Assembly (NCBI RefSeq): GCF_002252505.1
Contig: NZ_NNRL01000162.1
Span: forward strand, 26,073 to 90,072
Length of the DNA: 64,000 nt
Direction of reading: 5' to 3'
From: Brucella grignonensis
GTDB taxonomy: Bacteria; Pseudomonadota; Alphaproteobacteria; Rhizobiales; Rhizobiaceae
Shown here piece by piece: positions 16,725 to 25,230 of the stretch. Numbering within the stretch: position 1 is the first letter of the stretch; the number at the start of each line of letters is the position of its first letter. The notes beneath the pieces were generated by a model. It did not search any database. It saw nothing but the letters and a program-made list of their open reading frames with translations, and was not told where the DNA came from. The position numbers were made by a program, and so were the translations under genes.

Positions 16725-18305
16725 TTAGTGACCGCCGCCACCTCCTGCTGCTGCCTGCTTGGGTTTACGAAGCAGCATTGCACAGACTGCGAGCGTGCAG
16801 AACATCATGGTCAGAATGAAGAAGACATCAATGAAGGACATCAGTGTCGCCTGTTGGCGTACCATGCCCGACATTTTGGCAATTGCGACTGTTGCTCCAT
16901 CCATGCCTGCCGCGTTGTACTTGGCGGTCAGTTTGGCTAGCATCTGTTCGGCTTCTGCGTTGCCCCAGCGTACGTGTTCAGCCAGCCGCTCATAATGCAT
17001 GTCACTGCGGCGCATCAAGATCGTGTTGATGACAGCCAGACCGACGGCTCCGCCGAGATTTCGAGTGAGATTGAACAGACCGGAAGCGTTCTTCAGGAGA
17101 GCGGGGGGCAACGTACCAAGCGCCAGATTGTTGATGGGCACCATGCAGAGCATCAGCGAACAGCCGCGCAGGATCTGCGGCAGCAGAAGTTCGTAGAAAT
17201 CCCAATCTGCCGTAAGCCCTGTGACCAGCCACGTGCCGACCGCAAAGCCTAAGAAACCGATCATCATCATCAGGCGCGGATCCATGCGCGTAGACAGGAA
17301 GCCCGCCAGTGGCGCTGTGAAGAACATGGCAAGACCGCTCACAAACAGCGCCTCACCGATCATCAGGGCGTCATAGCCGCGTATGCTGCTGAGATAAAGC
17401 GGATAGAGATAGGTAAGACCATAGAGGCCGACGCCCATCACGAACGAAAACAAAGAGCCGAAAGCAAAATTGACGTTCTTGAAGGCGCGTAAGTCCACAA
17501 TGGGTTCTTCGGCCGTGAAGGCTCTGAAGAAAAAGAGAATGCCGCCAATGATCATAACACCGGTCAGAATGAAGATAGCTTCGTCCTGCAGCCAGTCGTT
17601 ACGCGGGCCCTCTTCCAGTACGTATTCCATCGAGCCCAGGAATGCCGCCATGCCAGCAAGGCCCCACCAGTCGAATTTGCTCAAGAGCGAGCTGTCGCCT
17701 TCATCGAAGTCGATGAGGTTCCAGGCAGCAACCGTTACCAGAATGCCGGGGCCAACATTGACGAGAAACAGCCAGTGCCAGGAGAAGGCGTGGCTGAGAT
17801 AGCCGCCCACGGTTGGTCCAATGGTTGGCGCAAGGGTTGCGACAAGGCCAATCATCGGCGAAACGATGGAGCGCTTGGATGGCGGAAAAATCGTGAATGC
17901 TGCCGCAAACACGCTCGGGATCATGCCGCCGCCGATGAAGCCCTGAATGGCGCGATAGACGATCATCTGATCGATATTGGTGGCAGTCGCACAGAGCATG
18001 GAGGCAAGTGTGAAGCCAGCAGCAGAAACTGTGAACAGAACGCGGGTTGAGACAAGGCGACCGAGGAAGCCCGACAGCGGAATCATGATAACTTCCGCAA
18101 TCAGATAAGATGTCTGAACCCAGGAGATTTCGTCGGAGCTGGCGCTGAGGCCTGCCTGAATTTCAGACAGCGATGCAGACACAATCTGGATATCCAGAAT
18201 GGCCATGAACATGCCGAACACCATCGCAAGAAAGGCAATCGCCTTCTTGGGATCGATGCGATCTTCTGCAGGGGCCATTGGCCCCATCGTGGTGTTTGCA
18301 GCCAT
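16725..18305 (-). CDS. emrB: EmrB/QacA-type MFS multidrug efflux transporter (DHA2, 14 TM)
   Basis: 526 residues from ATG 18305, chosen because GGAG lies 9 nt upstream; the frame extends 20 codons further without support. The first helix carries the MFS/DHA2 motif FMAILDIQIVSASLSEIQ, and ISWVQTSYLIAEVIMIPLSGFLG covers helices 1-2. About 14 hydrophobic segments are seen. With the membrane fusion protein EmrA upstream and an outer-membrane channel encoded elsewhere, it should form a proton-driven tripartite pump for hydrophobic drugs. The gene call is by family resemblance; substrates are not known. Confidence 0.92.
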   Translation of the reverse strand: MAANTTMGPMAPAEDRIDPKKAIAFLAMVFGMFMAILDIQIVSASLSEIQAGLSASSDEISWVQTSYLIAEVIMIPLSGFLGRLVSTRVLFTVSAAGFTLASMLCATATNIDQMIVYRAIQGFIGGGMIPSVFAAAFTIFPPSKRSIVSPMIGLVATLAPTIGPTVGGYLSHAFSWHWLFLVNVGPGILVTVAAWNLIDFDEGDSSLLSKFDWWGLAGMAAFLGSMEYVLEEGPRNDWLQDEAIFILTGVMIIGGILFFFRAFTAEEPIVDLRAFKNVNFAFGSLFSFVMGVGLYGLTYLYPLYLSSIRGYDALMIGEALFVSGLAMFFTAPLAGFLSTRMDPRLMMMIGFLGFAVGTWLVTGLTADWDFYELLLPQILRGCSLMLCMVPINNLALGTLPPALLKNASGLFNLTRNLGGAVGLAVINTILMRRSDMHYERLAEHVRWGNAEAEQMLAKLTAKYNAAGMDGATVAIAKMSGMVRQQATLMSFIDVFFILTMMFCTLAVCAMLLRKPKQAAAGGGGGH

Positions 18306-18388
18306 GACCGCGCACTCCGAATAGGACGAGGAAAGGGACGCGAAAGCTACTCGCTGCGCCACCACATGTTCTAATGAGCCGTTTTCAC

Positions 18389-18427
18389 GCGCATACCGAA
18401 GACTGTTTCACAATTTTCGGTATGCGC
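18389..18427. other. Intercistronic inverted repeat between emrA and emrB
   Basis: Perfect 12-bp arms GCGCATACCGAA (18389-18400) and TTCGGTATGCGC (18416-18427) with a 15-nt loop. It sits between the emrA stop and the emrB start on the same transcript. No T run, so RNA processing or stability is more likely than termination. Confidence 0.75.
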
Positions 18428-18470
18428 TCTCAAACGCAATCGCTTCTTTTAATTGGCCTTGGTTGGCCCT

Positions 18471-19700
18471 TTAATTGGCTTTGTCTTCCGGTGCGGTGCG
18501 TGTGTCCACTTCGACCGTCACGCTGAGACCGGCGCGGATTTTGCCAGAATCGAGCGCGTCCTGAGGAATAGTGATGCGGACGGGAACACGCTGCACAATC
18601 TTGGTGAAGTTGCCGGTGGCATTTTCAGGCGGCAGCAGCGAGAACACGGCGCCCGATGCCGGGGCGACCGACGCAACCTTGCCTTCAAAGTAAGGGCCGT
18701 CGATGGCATCGACATAGATACGCGCTGTCTCACCGGTTTTGATGTGGCCGAGCTGCGTTTCCTTGAAATTGGCATCGATGTAGAGCTCATTCACAGGAAC
18801 AAGTGCCGCAATCTTCTGCCCCGCAGAAACAAGATCACCCTTTTTGCCGGAGAGATTTCCAACAACACCATCAAAAGGTGCACGCAGGGTGGTGAAGTTG
18901 AGATCGCGGGCAGCCTTGTCGCGGGCGAGCTCCAGCGAACGCATGGTGCTTTCTGACTCTTTATACTGCGCATTCAGCACTTCGATATTCGCATCTGCCG
19001 AAGCGATCTGTGCATTTGAACCAGCAAGCTTTGCTTTTGCCTGATCGAGCGACGACTGTGCGTTGTCCAACTCTGACTGTGCCGAGAACCGGGTGTCATG
19101 AAGCTTTTGGATGCGGACCATGGTGCTTTCGGCATTTTTCAGAACAGCCTGCGAGGCCTGTTCGTCTGCCTGAGCTTGCTGCAAGGTCGCCTTTGAAGCA
19201 TCGATCTGCGTGCTGATACGTGCAAGCGTCTGCTTCTGCGTATCGAGCTTGGCGTTCGCTTCATCCAGCGCAATCTGATAATCTCCAGCATCAAGCTGGA
19301 AGATCACATCACCAGCCTTAATGTGCTGGTTCGCAACAACTGGAATGTTGTCGATATAGCCGGTGACTTTCGGTGCAATAGAAGCAATGTCACCCTGCAC
19401 ATATGCGTCATCCGTTGAAACCATGAAGCGGCCAACGGTCCACCAGTCATAGCCGTACCAAAGGCCGCCTGCGACCGCAGCAATAAGAACGACTGGCAGA
19501 ACAACACGTTTGCCGAAGCCCTTTTTCTTGCCGCTTGTTGCGGTGTCGAGTGTGGCATCAGGTGCGGTTTTATCCGGGGCTGTTTGCGGTGCCGGCCGTT
19601 CGCTCAGAGGTTCGGTATTCACTCTGGACTGTTCTCCCTGAGCCGTTGGGGTCGGGAAGGGGCGGATATCAGCCGTATCAACAGACTTATGGGCGGACAT
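18471..19700 (-). CDS. emrA: EmrA/HlyD-type membrane fusion protein
   Basis: 409 residues. A proline-rich cytoplasmic tail of about 70 residues is followed by one membrane helix (VVLPVVLIAAVAGGLWYGYDWW). The lipoyl half-motif region (VSTDDAYVQGDIASIAPKV, about residue 95) is followed by a long alpha-helical hairpin (about 150-260) and the second lipoyl half and beta barrel (FTTLRAPFDGVVGNLSG). It bridges the MFS pump to an outer-membrane channel. It is first in the leftward operon and is probably controlled by the divergent TetR gene through the two operator palindromes just upstream. Confidence 0.93.
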   Translation of the reverse strand: MSAHKSVDTADIRPFPTPTAQGEQSRVNTEPLSERPAPQTAPDKTAPDATLDTATSGKKKGFGKRVVLPVVLIAAVAGGLWYGYDWWTVGRFMVSTDDAYVQGDIASIAPKVTGYIDNIPVVANQHIKAGDVIFQLDAGDYQIALDEANAKLDTQKQTLARISTQIDASKATLQQAQADEQASQAVLKNAESTMVRIQKLHDTRFSAQSELDNAQSSLDQAKAKLAGSNAQIASADANIEVLNAQYKESESTMRSLELARDKAARDLNFTTLRAPFDGVVGNLSGKKGDLVSAGQKIAALVPVNELYIDANFKETQLGHIKTGETARIYVDAIDGPYFEGKVASVAPASGAVFSLLPPENATGNFTKIVQRVPVRITIPQDALDSGKIRAGLSVTVEVDTRTAPEDKAN

Positions 19701-19728
19701 TTGGAAACTTTCTTTATAACCGCTTCAA

Positions 19729-19744
19729 CGAACCGCTTGGTTCG
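19729..19744. promoter_or_regulatory. TetR-type operator palindrome, site 1
   Basis: CGAACCGCTTGGTTCG, hexamer arms CGAACC / GGTTCG around a 4-bp centre. It lies 28 bp upstream of the emrA start codon. Confidence 0.8.
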
Positions 19745-19785
19745 ATGTTGACTTAGAGCAATAAGTTGACCATATCAAGTGACAT

Positions 19786-19801
19786 CGAACCAATTGGTTC
19801 G
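19786..19801. promoter_or_regulatory. TetR-type operator palindrome, site 2
   Basis: CGAACCAATTGGTTCG, a perfect 16-bp palindrome with the same arms as site 1, 57 bp away centre to centre and 22 bp upstream of the tetR ATG. The two sites cover both divergent promoters. Confidence 0.82.
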
Positions 19802-19823
19802 AGAAAATTATGAGTTTTGTACA

Positions 19824-20558
19824 ATGAATCGTGAACACCGCATAGAACAGAGTACTGCAGCTGCCTTGGATAGCAATGAGGTCAGTGCATTTGCGGTTGA
19901 GCCAGATGCGGAAGGCGGACGTACCCGTTTGGCCGCAGGACAAGATCCGATAAAGCGACAGCAGATTCTGGAAGGTGCGCAAAATGTGTTTCTGCGTATG
20001 GGATTTGATGCTGCGAGCATGAACGACATTACGCGCGAAGCGGGTGTCTCCAAGGGAACGATTTACGTTTACTTCAACAGCAAGGAAGATCTGTTCGTTG
20101 CCTTGTGCGAACACTATCGGACGACGACTTTCAGCAAACTTCTCGACAAGATCGACCAGGGATTTTCGACCCGCGAGGAGCTTGCTGATTTTGGTGTTAC
20201 GCTGGTTACGCTCATAACATCGACCACTGCAATTCGTGCACAACGCATCATTCTTGGTGTGAGTGATCGCAAGCCTGAATTGTCTGCGCGCTTTTACGAA
20301 CGTGGTCCTAAACGCAGTCATCTGATCATGGCGGATTATTTTTCCAAAATGATCGAGGCAGGCGAACTTGAACCATTTGATCCACTGGAGAAGGCTTATC
20401 AGCTTTCGGATCTTTTTCTTTCCGGCCTCTATCGGCCCCGCCTTTTTGGCGTATTGAGCGAGCCTCCTTCGAGGCAGGCAATTGTTAAAAATGTCGAATC
20501 TGCTCTCGATTTTTTCTTCAAGGCGTACGGCAAACGAAGCCCGGATGTTTCAAAATAG
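19824..20558 (+). CDS. TetR-family repressor of the EmrAB-like efflux pair
   Basis: 244 residues from ATG 19824. The frame stays open to 19779 but would then run through the operator. An acidic 40-residue N-terminal extension is followed by the TetR helix-turn-helix (QQILEGAQNVFLRMGFDAAS, then ITREAGVSKGTIYVYFNSKEDL, about residues 48-95) and a helical ligand-binding domain. It diverges from emrA and two identical-arm palindromes lie between them, so it most likely represses both itself and emrAB until a drug binds (inference). Confidence 0.9.
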   Translation: MNREHRIEQSTAAALDSNEVSAFAVEPDAEGGRTRLAAGQDPIKRQQILEGAQNVFLRMGFDAASMNDITREAGVSKGTIYVYFNSKEDLFVALCEHYRTTTFSKLLDKIDQGFSTREELADFGVTLVTLITSTTAIRAQRIILGVSDRKPELSARFYERGPKRSHLIMADYFSKMIEAGELEPFDPLEKAYQLSDLFLSGLYRPRLFGVLSEPPSRQAIVKNVESALDFFFKAYGKRSPDVSK

Positions 20559-20818
20559 TACATCCACCCTTCGAGCGAAGGACTAAACACGCATAATCAC
20601 GTCGGTAACGCAGTTTTCATTTGTGGGAACCATATTTCAGCGCGGTTTTTGTGTGTTTTTGTGTGTAATAGATAGCAATCAATTTGTTGCGGGTTGCAAC
20701 GCGACCCATTTTTTATGTGACTTATAAGTGATTGAAGGCCTGAAGGAGTCGATTCGCCACTTATTTTTTGTGGCATCAGATGAAGCCCTTTTTCCTTTAT
20801 TACCAAGGATATTATGCA
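20559..20818. promoter_or_regulatory. Intergenic region upstream of vjbR
   Basis: 260 bp, markedly AT-rich compared with the surrounding genes, no convincing ORF. It must carry the vjbR promoter. An AAGGAT ribosome binding site precedes the ATG at 20819. No lux-box-like palindrome could be fixed by eye. Confidence 0.45.
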
Positions 20819-21601
20819 ATGACTCTCGACTTGATTCATTTTCCGAATTTTAAGAAGACCTTCTTTGGCACCTCGTTCCAAGGCGATACACTAGCGCTTC
20901 TGACGCGAATCCGTGACGAGATTGGGTGCAAGTATATTATGCATACATATCGCGGGCGTATGGGAGATTGTACAAAAACAAACTCTTCCGATCTTACTGT
21001 GGTGATGACGTTCCCTTCCAGCTGGGCGACCCGATACTCAGCGAAGAATTACTTCATAATTGATCCTGTCTTTCAGGATGACGCTCCCTATTATCGAAAT
21101 GATTCCAGCGGCATCGTTCGCGATCTCAAGGAAGATGCTGCAGCATGTCCTGATGTCGCCGACATGCTACAGGATGCAGAGAAGCATGGACTGGGAAGTG
21201 TTTTTATTGCGGTCTCGGCACGCAATCCGAAGGGTGCTGTCGGCTGTACACTTTTCTGCTTTGAGCTTGAGGATCAAGCTACACGAGAAGAGTTTCTTCT
21301 CAAGATGCGCCCACGTCTGTTGAGTGTTTCAGGTATTATTCACAATACTCTGTGCGGTTGTGAGAATACAAAATCGGCGGCATCTCTCCTGACGCCACGT
21401 GAGATTGACTGCCTGCGTTGGGCGGCCAATGGCAAGACCGACGGTGAAATCGCGGAAATTCTGAACATCGCTCGCTGGACGGTCGTCACTTATCTTCAAA
21501 ACGCGAAGATCAAACTTAACTGTTCAAACCGCACCTCTGCAGTGGCCACAGCGCTATCGCTTGGCATCATTGAAATGCCGGAAGTGCAGCATTTGATGTG
21601 A
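20819..21601 (+). CDS. vjbR: VjbR-like LuxR-family quorum-sensing regulator
   Basis: 260 residues from ATG 20819, which gives [17 protein letters not shown], matching the known Brucella VjbR start; the frame runs upstream to 20768 without support. An N-terminal acyl-homoserine-lactone-binding domain (residues 20-170) contains Trp69, Tyr73 and Asp82, the residue mutated in the published vjbR(D82A) allele. A C-terminal LuxR helix-turn-helix follows ([20 protein letters not shown], residues about 190-255). In Brucella VjbR controls the virB type IV secretion system, flagellar genes including ftcR, and surface structures. Here it adjoins the flagellar cluster. No luxI-type synthase is in the window. 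Confidence 0.94.
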   Translation: MTLDLIHFPNFKKTFFGTSFQGDTLALLTRIRDEIGCKYIMHTYRGRMGDCTKTNSSDLTVVMTFPSSWATRYSAKNYFIIDPVFQDDAPYYRNDSSGIVRDLKEDAAACPDVADMLQDAEKHGLGSVFIAVSARNPKGAVGCTLFCFELEDQATREEFLLKMRPRLLSVSGIIHNTLCGCENTKSAASLLTPREIDCLRWAANGKTDGEIAEILNIARWTVVTYLQNAKIKLNCSNRTSAVATALSLGIIEMPEVQHLM

Positions 21602-21625
21602 TGTCCCGTTTGTACGGAAACTGCT

Positions 21626-21660
21626 ATTACACCGGATGCTTCAAACTTCCGGTGTAATTT
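21626..21660 (+). terminator. vjbR terminator
   Basis: Perfect 11-bp arms ATTACACCGGA (21626-21636) and TCCGGTGTAAT (21648-21658) with an 11-nt loop, followed by TTTCT, 25 bp after the vjbR stop. Confidence 0.8.
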
Positions 21661-21682
21661 CTGTAATACGTTCTGGTCTGGG

Positions 21683-22111
21683 TTAAGCCGTTTTCAACAT
21701 TGGCAACCGGGCATTGTCTATGGCGTCAATCAGGCGGGTCGTATTCTTCGCCGGATCGTCGTCGGGATTTTCAAATACAATGTGGCTTAGTTCAACGCTT
21801 GCTGTCTTGCCTGATAGTGTCAGGCGGAAATAAGCATAAACGCCCTTATTGCGAAACTCCATGTCGAGAACGATGGACGGATTTGTGAACCAGTCACATT
21901 GAAACTCGCCACCATGCCCGAGCTCAAGCGTGCCCGGGAAAAAGTGCAACTCAGTCGCCGAGTGAACGATATCTGCAATGTTGGCGAATAGCTCGCAACG
22001 GATGAAAGCGATATAGTCGGCTGGATCGACCAGCCGAAGTTCAGCAACAACTTCGCGAATGTTCTCGGCAATGATTGCTTCGCGTTCGTTTGAAAATTGC
22101 AGGCTCTTCAT
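21683..22111 (-). CDS. Hypothetical protein downstream of flhB
   Basis: 142 residues, soluble, acidic, no signal peptide and no membrane segment. I do not recognise a family. Visible features are an N-terminal helical stretch (NEREAIIAENIREVVAELRLVD), a central beta-rich part (ELHFFPGTLELGHGGEFQCDWF, then VLDMEFRNKGVYAYFRLTLSG) and an acidic C-terminal helix. It follows flhB on the same strand after 77 bp and could be the last gene of that operon. A function in flagellation or in coupling to vjbR is only suggested by position. Confidence 0.75.
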   Translation of the reverse strand: MKSLQFSNEREAIIAENIREVVAELRLVDPADYIAFIRCELFANIADIVHSATELHFFPGTLELGHGGEFQCDWFTNPSIVLDMEFRNKGVYAYFRLTLSGKTASVELSHIVFENPDDDPAKNTTRLIDAIDNARLPMLKTA

Positions 22112-22188
22112 CTTGCTACCGCCGATCCAGAAGAACAGAGATATGATATACTTGAATATCCCAAAGTCATCTCAAAACCCATCAATGT

Positions 22189-23259
22189 TCAATGTAATGC
22201 ATGTCGAGCATTGATGACACGGATGAGTTCAGCGACAGCCTTGTAGAATTCAGGTGCGATCATTTGGTCGATATTCACTTGTTTATAGAGTGCGCGTGCC
22301 AATTGTACATCCTCGAAAACCGGGATTGAATTTGCGGTAGCTACTTCTCTTATTTTGAGGGCGATCAGATCTTGCCCCTTCGCAACAACAATTGGTGCTG
22401 CGTCCTCATTGGGTCGATAGCGTAGTGCCACAGAAAAATGGGTCGGATTGGCGACGATAAGTGTAGCGGTTGGCACGGCGTTGATCATGCGGCGGCGCGC
22501 ACGATCGCGTCCCAGAGAACGCAGACGTGCTTTTACCAGTGGGTCGCCTTCCGACTGTTTGTGCTCATCTTTTACTTCCTGTTTGGTCATGCGCAATTCC
22601 TGCTTCCAGTGAATGCGCGACCACGCGAGATCGAAACCGGCTATTGCCGTGATTGCCAGCACATTGGCGACAAGAAGCCTGACCAGATTTTCGCGCAGGA
22701 ACTCCGGCAACGCGCTTGGATCAGTCGCAACGGCATCGGTGAAAAGACTGTTGCTTTTGAAGAAGACGAAGAAAACAATGACACTGGCTGCCAGGAATTT
22801 TGCCAGCGACTTCAGGAATTCCACCTGACCGGCCCGGCCGAAAATGCGCTGCCAGCCTTTGATCAACGATATCCGGGAAGCCTGAGGGCGGATACGCTCT
22901 CCGACCATACGTGGGGCGTTCTGAAAAGCCGAAGCCGCAATGCCCGCCAGCGGAATGATAATGAAGATCGGAATGAGGGCCATCCCGACCGACAGTGCCA
23001 GAATGCCAAACAGGTGGCTTGCATCCTCAGCACTGTTGAGTGTCCAGTCCTCTGGACGGTCCATCAATTCCCGTAAAACGACAGTGAGTTTTGTCGTCGC
23101 CGGAGCGGCTACAAAAACTGCGATGACCAGAAAGGAAGCAATGCCGGCAAGAATGGGCGCCTCGCGGGAAAAGGGCATATTACCCTTATCCAGAGCGTCG
23201 CGGATCTTCTTCTCGCTTGCTTCCTCTGTTTTACTCTCTTTGTCGGTATCATCTGACAT
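22189..23259 (-). CDS. flhB: Flagellar type III export switch protein FlhB
   Basis: 356 residues: a charged N-terminus (EEASEKKIRDALDKGNMPFSRE), four membrane segments, then the cytosolic FlhB_C domain with the autocleavage motif NPTH near residue 268 (IVANPTHFSVALRY). FlhB switches the export gate from rod/hook to filament substrates after cleavage between Asn and Pro. It is downstream of fliG with a 108-bp gap, longer than other gaps in this operon, so it may also have its own promoter. Confidence 0.96.
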   Translation of the reverse strand: MSDDTDKESKTEEASEKKIRDALDKGNMPFSREAPILAGIASFLVIAVFVAAPATTKLTVVLRELMDRPEDWTLNSAEDASHLFGILALSVGMALIPIFIIIPLAGIAASAFQNAPRMVGERIRPQASRISLIKGWQRIFGRAGQVEFLKSLAKFLAASVIVFFVFFKSNSLFTDAVATDPSALPEFLRENLVRLLVANVLAITAIAGFDLAWSRIHWKQELRMTKQEVKDEHKQSEGDPLVKARLRSLGRDRARRRMINAVPTATLIVANPTHFSVALRYRPNEDAAPIVVAKGQDLIALKIREVATANSIPVFEDVQLARALYKQVNIDQMIAPEFYKAVAELIRVINARHALH

Positions 23260-23367
23260 GTGTCACACGCGTTATGGGAACATTTTCTGCAAAAGTTTGA
23301 AACAGCTTGGCATGAAGATAATGCTTGAAAACAAAGAGTTATAGTTTTTCAGGACAGTCGGGAGTGC

Positions 23368-24414
23368 CTATTCCGTACCTTCACCTGTATCGAGCGTGAT
23401 GATGCCGCGCTCCGACAAATCGATCGCAATGCGGGCAATAGCTCGCCTTGCATCTGTGATGTTCTGGCTGGTGATATTGCCCTGTTCGGCAGACAGCTCG
23501 CTTTCGACCATTCGGCGTCCGCGCGCGGAAAGCGACGAGAGCACAGTTTCCTGTAGGGCTGCATCTGCGCCGCGCAAAGCTGTTGCGATCTGCTCGGTCT
23601 GTACGTCATCGAAGAGCAGAAGGCGGGCACGTTGCGACAGGCGTTCGATATCTTCAAAGTTGAAGAGCTTCGCCTTGATACGGGAAATATCGTCCTGGCT
23701 GAGATCTTTGAGGCTCGCCATGAGCTCTTCCATCTCCTGCCGGTCGAGCTGATTGAAGATGTTGGCAATCTGGCCGTGATGGGCTTTGACCGGGCCAGCA
23801 TCGCTGCGTCCGAGAAGATCACGACGCAGCACATCTTCCAGGAGATCAGCGGCTGCAGGTGCGACGTTGCCGATATGCAATGAGCGTTGAACCACGGCAC
23901 TGCGCAGCTGTGGAGGCAGTCCGACGAAAATACGTGCCGCGAGATCCGACGGGAGTTTGGAAACGATATAGGCGATGATCTGCGGGTGCTGATCTGCGAG
24001 ATAGGTTTGCAGCCCTTCAATCGGCAGTCTTGCAAGCCCTGCCCAGACCGATTCCTGAACGAGCTGCGGTTGAACGCGCTCCTCGAATACCGCGTCTGCT
24101 TCATCCTGTGGTAGTGCTTCGCGCAGCAGGCCTTCAAAGCGCTCGGCTGCTTCGGAGACAGGCGCACCTTCGGCAAAAGAATCTTCGAACTGCTTTACGA
24201 GTTGTTCGAAATCGAGTGGTGAAATGGGTTCAAGCGTTCGGGCATGGCCAGCGAGCTTGCGCAAATCTTCTGCATTGAAATGCTTGAGCAGGCGTGATGC
24301 AGATGGACGGCCAATGGCGACAAGGATTGCTGCCGCTTTTTGTGGACCGGTGAGTGTATCGATCAATCCGCTTACGCTGTCGTCGGAAGGCTTTTGCGTT
24401 TCATTATCGGCCAT
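23368..24414 (-). CDS. fliG: Flagellar rotor-switch protein FliG
   Basis: 348 residues from ATG 24414 (MADNETQK); the frame runs 30 codons further into fliN and is not used. The N-terminal domain (TGPQKAAAILVAIG) binds FliF, the middle domain follows, and the C-terminal torque domain carries the charged residues that face MotA (MEELMASLKDLSQDDISRIK, then VLSSLSARGRRMVESE). Just downstream of fliN and closely spaced with it. Confidence 0.95.
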   Translation of the reverse strand: MADNETQKPSDDSVSGLIDTLTGPQKAAAILVAIGRPSASRLLKHFNAEDLRKLAGHARTLEPISPLDFEQLVKQFEDSFAEGAPVSEAAERFEGLLREALPQDEADAVFEERVQPQLVQESVWAGLARLPIEGLQTYLADQHPQIIAYIVSKLPSDLAARIFVGLPPQLRSAVVQRSLHIGNVAPAAADLLEDVLRRDLLGRSDAGPVKAHHGQIANIFNQLDRQEMEELMASLKDLSQDDISRIKAKLFNFEDIERLSQRARLLLFDDVQTEQIATALRGADAALQETVLSSLSARGRRMVESELSAEQGNITSQNITDARRAIARIAIDLSERGIITLDTGEGTE

Positions 24415-24424
24415 GGTCGATCCG

Positions 24425-24772
24425 TTACTTACCGATGATTTCGGTAAGGCTGACGCCGAACCGCGAGGAGTCATCTTCGAGCACGATGACTTCACCGCGC
24501 GCAATCACACGTCCATTGACGACGATATCGACCGGATCACCAATTTGCTTATCGAGCGTGATGACAGCACCGCGACCGAGCTTCATGAGGTTTGCGACTG
24601 GCATGGTTGTGCCACCGAGAACCACCTGAACATCGACCGGGATGCCCATGATAAGCTCAAGATTGGGCTTTGATGCACCAGCTTTGGCACTGCGCGGTTT
24701 GTCTTCGCGCAATTCTTCAATCGCCTCTTCCAGCTCTTGCTGCATATTTTCGTCCTTGTTCTCAGTGTTCAT
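24425..24772 (-). CDS. fliN: Flagellar rotor-switch protein FliN
   Basis: 115 residues: a charged, coiled N-terminus of 35 residues and the SPOA/FliN domain (LIMGIPVDVQVVLGGTTMPV, then GAVITLDKQIGDPVDIVVNG). It forms the lower C-ring together with FliM. Its start overlaps the upstream gene by 4 bp (24769-24772). Confidence 0.96.
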   Translation of the reverse strand: MNTENKDENMQQELEEAIEELREDKPRSAKAGASKPNLELIMGIPVDVQVVLGGTTMPVANLMKLGRGAVITLDKQIGDPVDIVVNGRVIARGEVIVLEDDSSRFGVSLTEIIGK

Positions 24773-25230
24773 GCCTGCCCCGCGATTTCAACGGTTGCCT
24801 TTTTGACCGCACGGCGCACGAAGACTGGCAAGGCGCTTTTTTCTTTTGGTGCAGGCTCGCTTGCGGGCGAAAACACCTTTTCATCGATACGTGCCGCAGT
24901 TTCGGAAACATTGCGTGCGTGTCGCATATCGCGTGTCAGAGCTTGACGCAGCCGGTTCAGCTCTTCGATCGCTTCGTCCATCTCGCGGCGCACGCGCGCT
25001 GTCTCTGTAAGACGCGCTTCCAGCTTGAGGGTCTCGTCTGACAAGTCGGTGCGCTGATTTTGCAATGACCTGGCCACACGCTCCAGACCATTGGAAGCCG
25101 CAGCCACACGCAGCGTCAACAGTTTGCCGAGCTTGATGGTTTCGTTAGCCTTGCGGCCCACGATGATGAGTGCGCCAAGCGAGCCGAGTGCCATAAGCGT
25201 CGATAATAGATTAGCCAGCAACAAGCTCAT
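24769..25230 (-). CDS. DUF6468-like membrane-anchored coiled-coil protein of the flagellar operon
   Basis: 153 residues from ATG 25230 (MSLLLANLLSTLMALGSLGA). One N-terminal membrane segment (about 3-25), a short basic loop and a long heptad-rich stretch (about 45-115, with RTDLSDETLKLEARLTETAR). The C-terminal tail is Pro/Ala/Lys rich. Small proteins of this layout sit between fliM and fliN in other alphaproteobacteria and are filed, as far as I recall, as DUF6468; no function is established. It overlaps the end of fliM by 20 bp and fliN by 4 bp, so it is translationally coupled to C-ring genes and may position the ring or stator. Confidence 0.75.
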   Translation of the reverse strand: MSLLLANLLSTLMALGSLGALIIVGRKANETIKLGKLLTLRVAAASNGLERVARSLQNQRTDLSDETLKLEARLTETARVRREMDEAIEELNRLRQALTRDMRHARNVSETAARIDEKVFSPASEPAPKEKSALPVFVRRAVKKATVEIAGQA

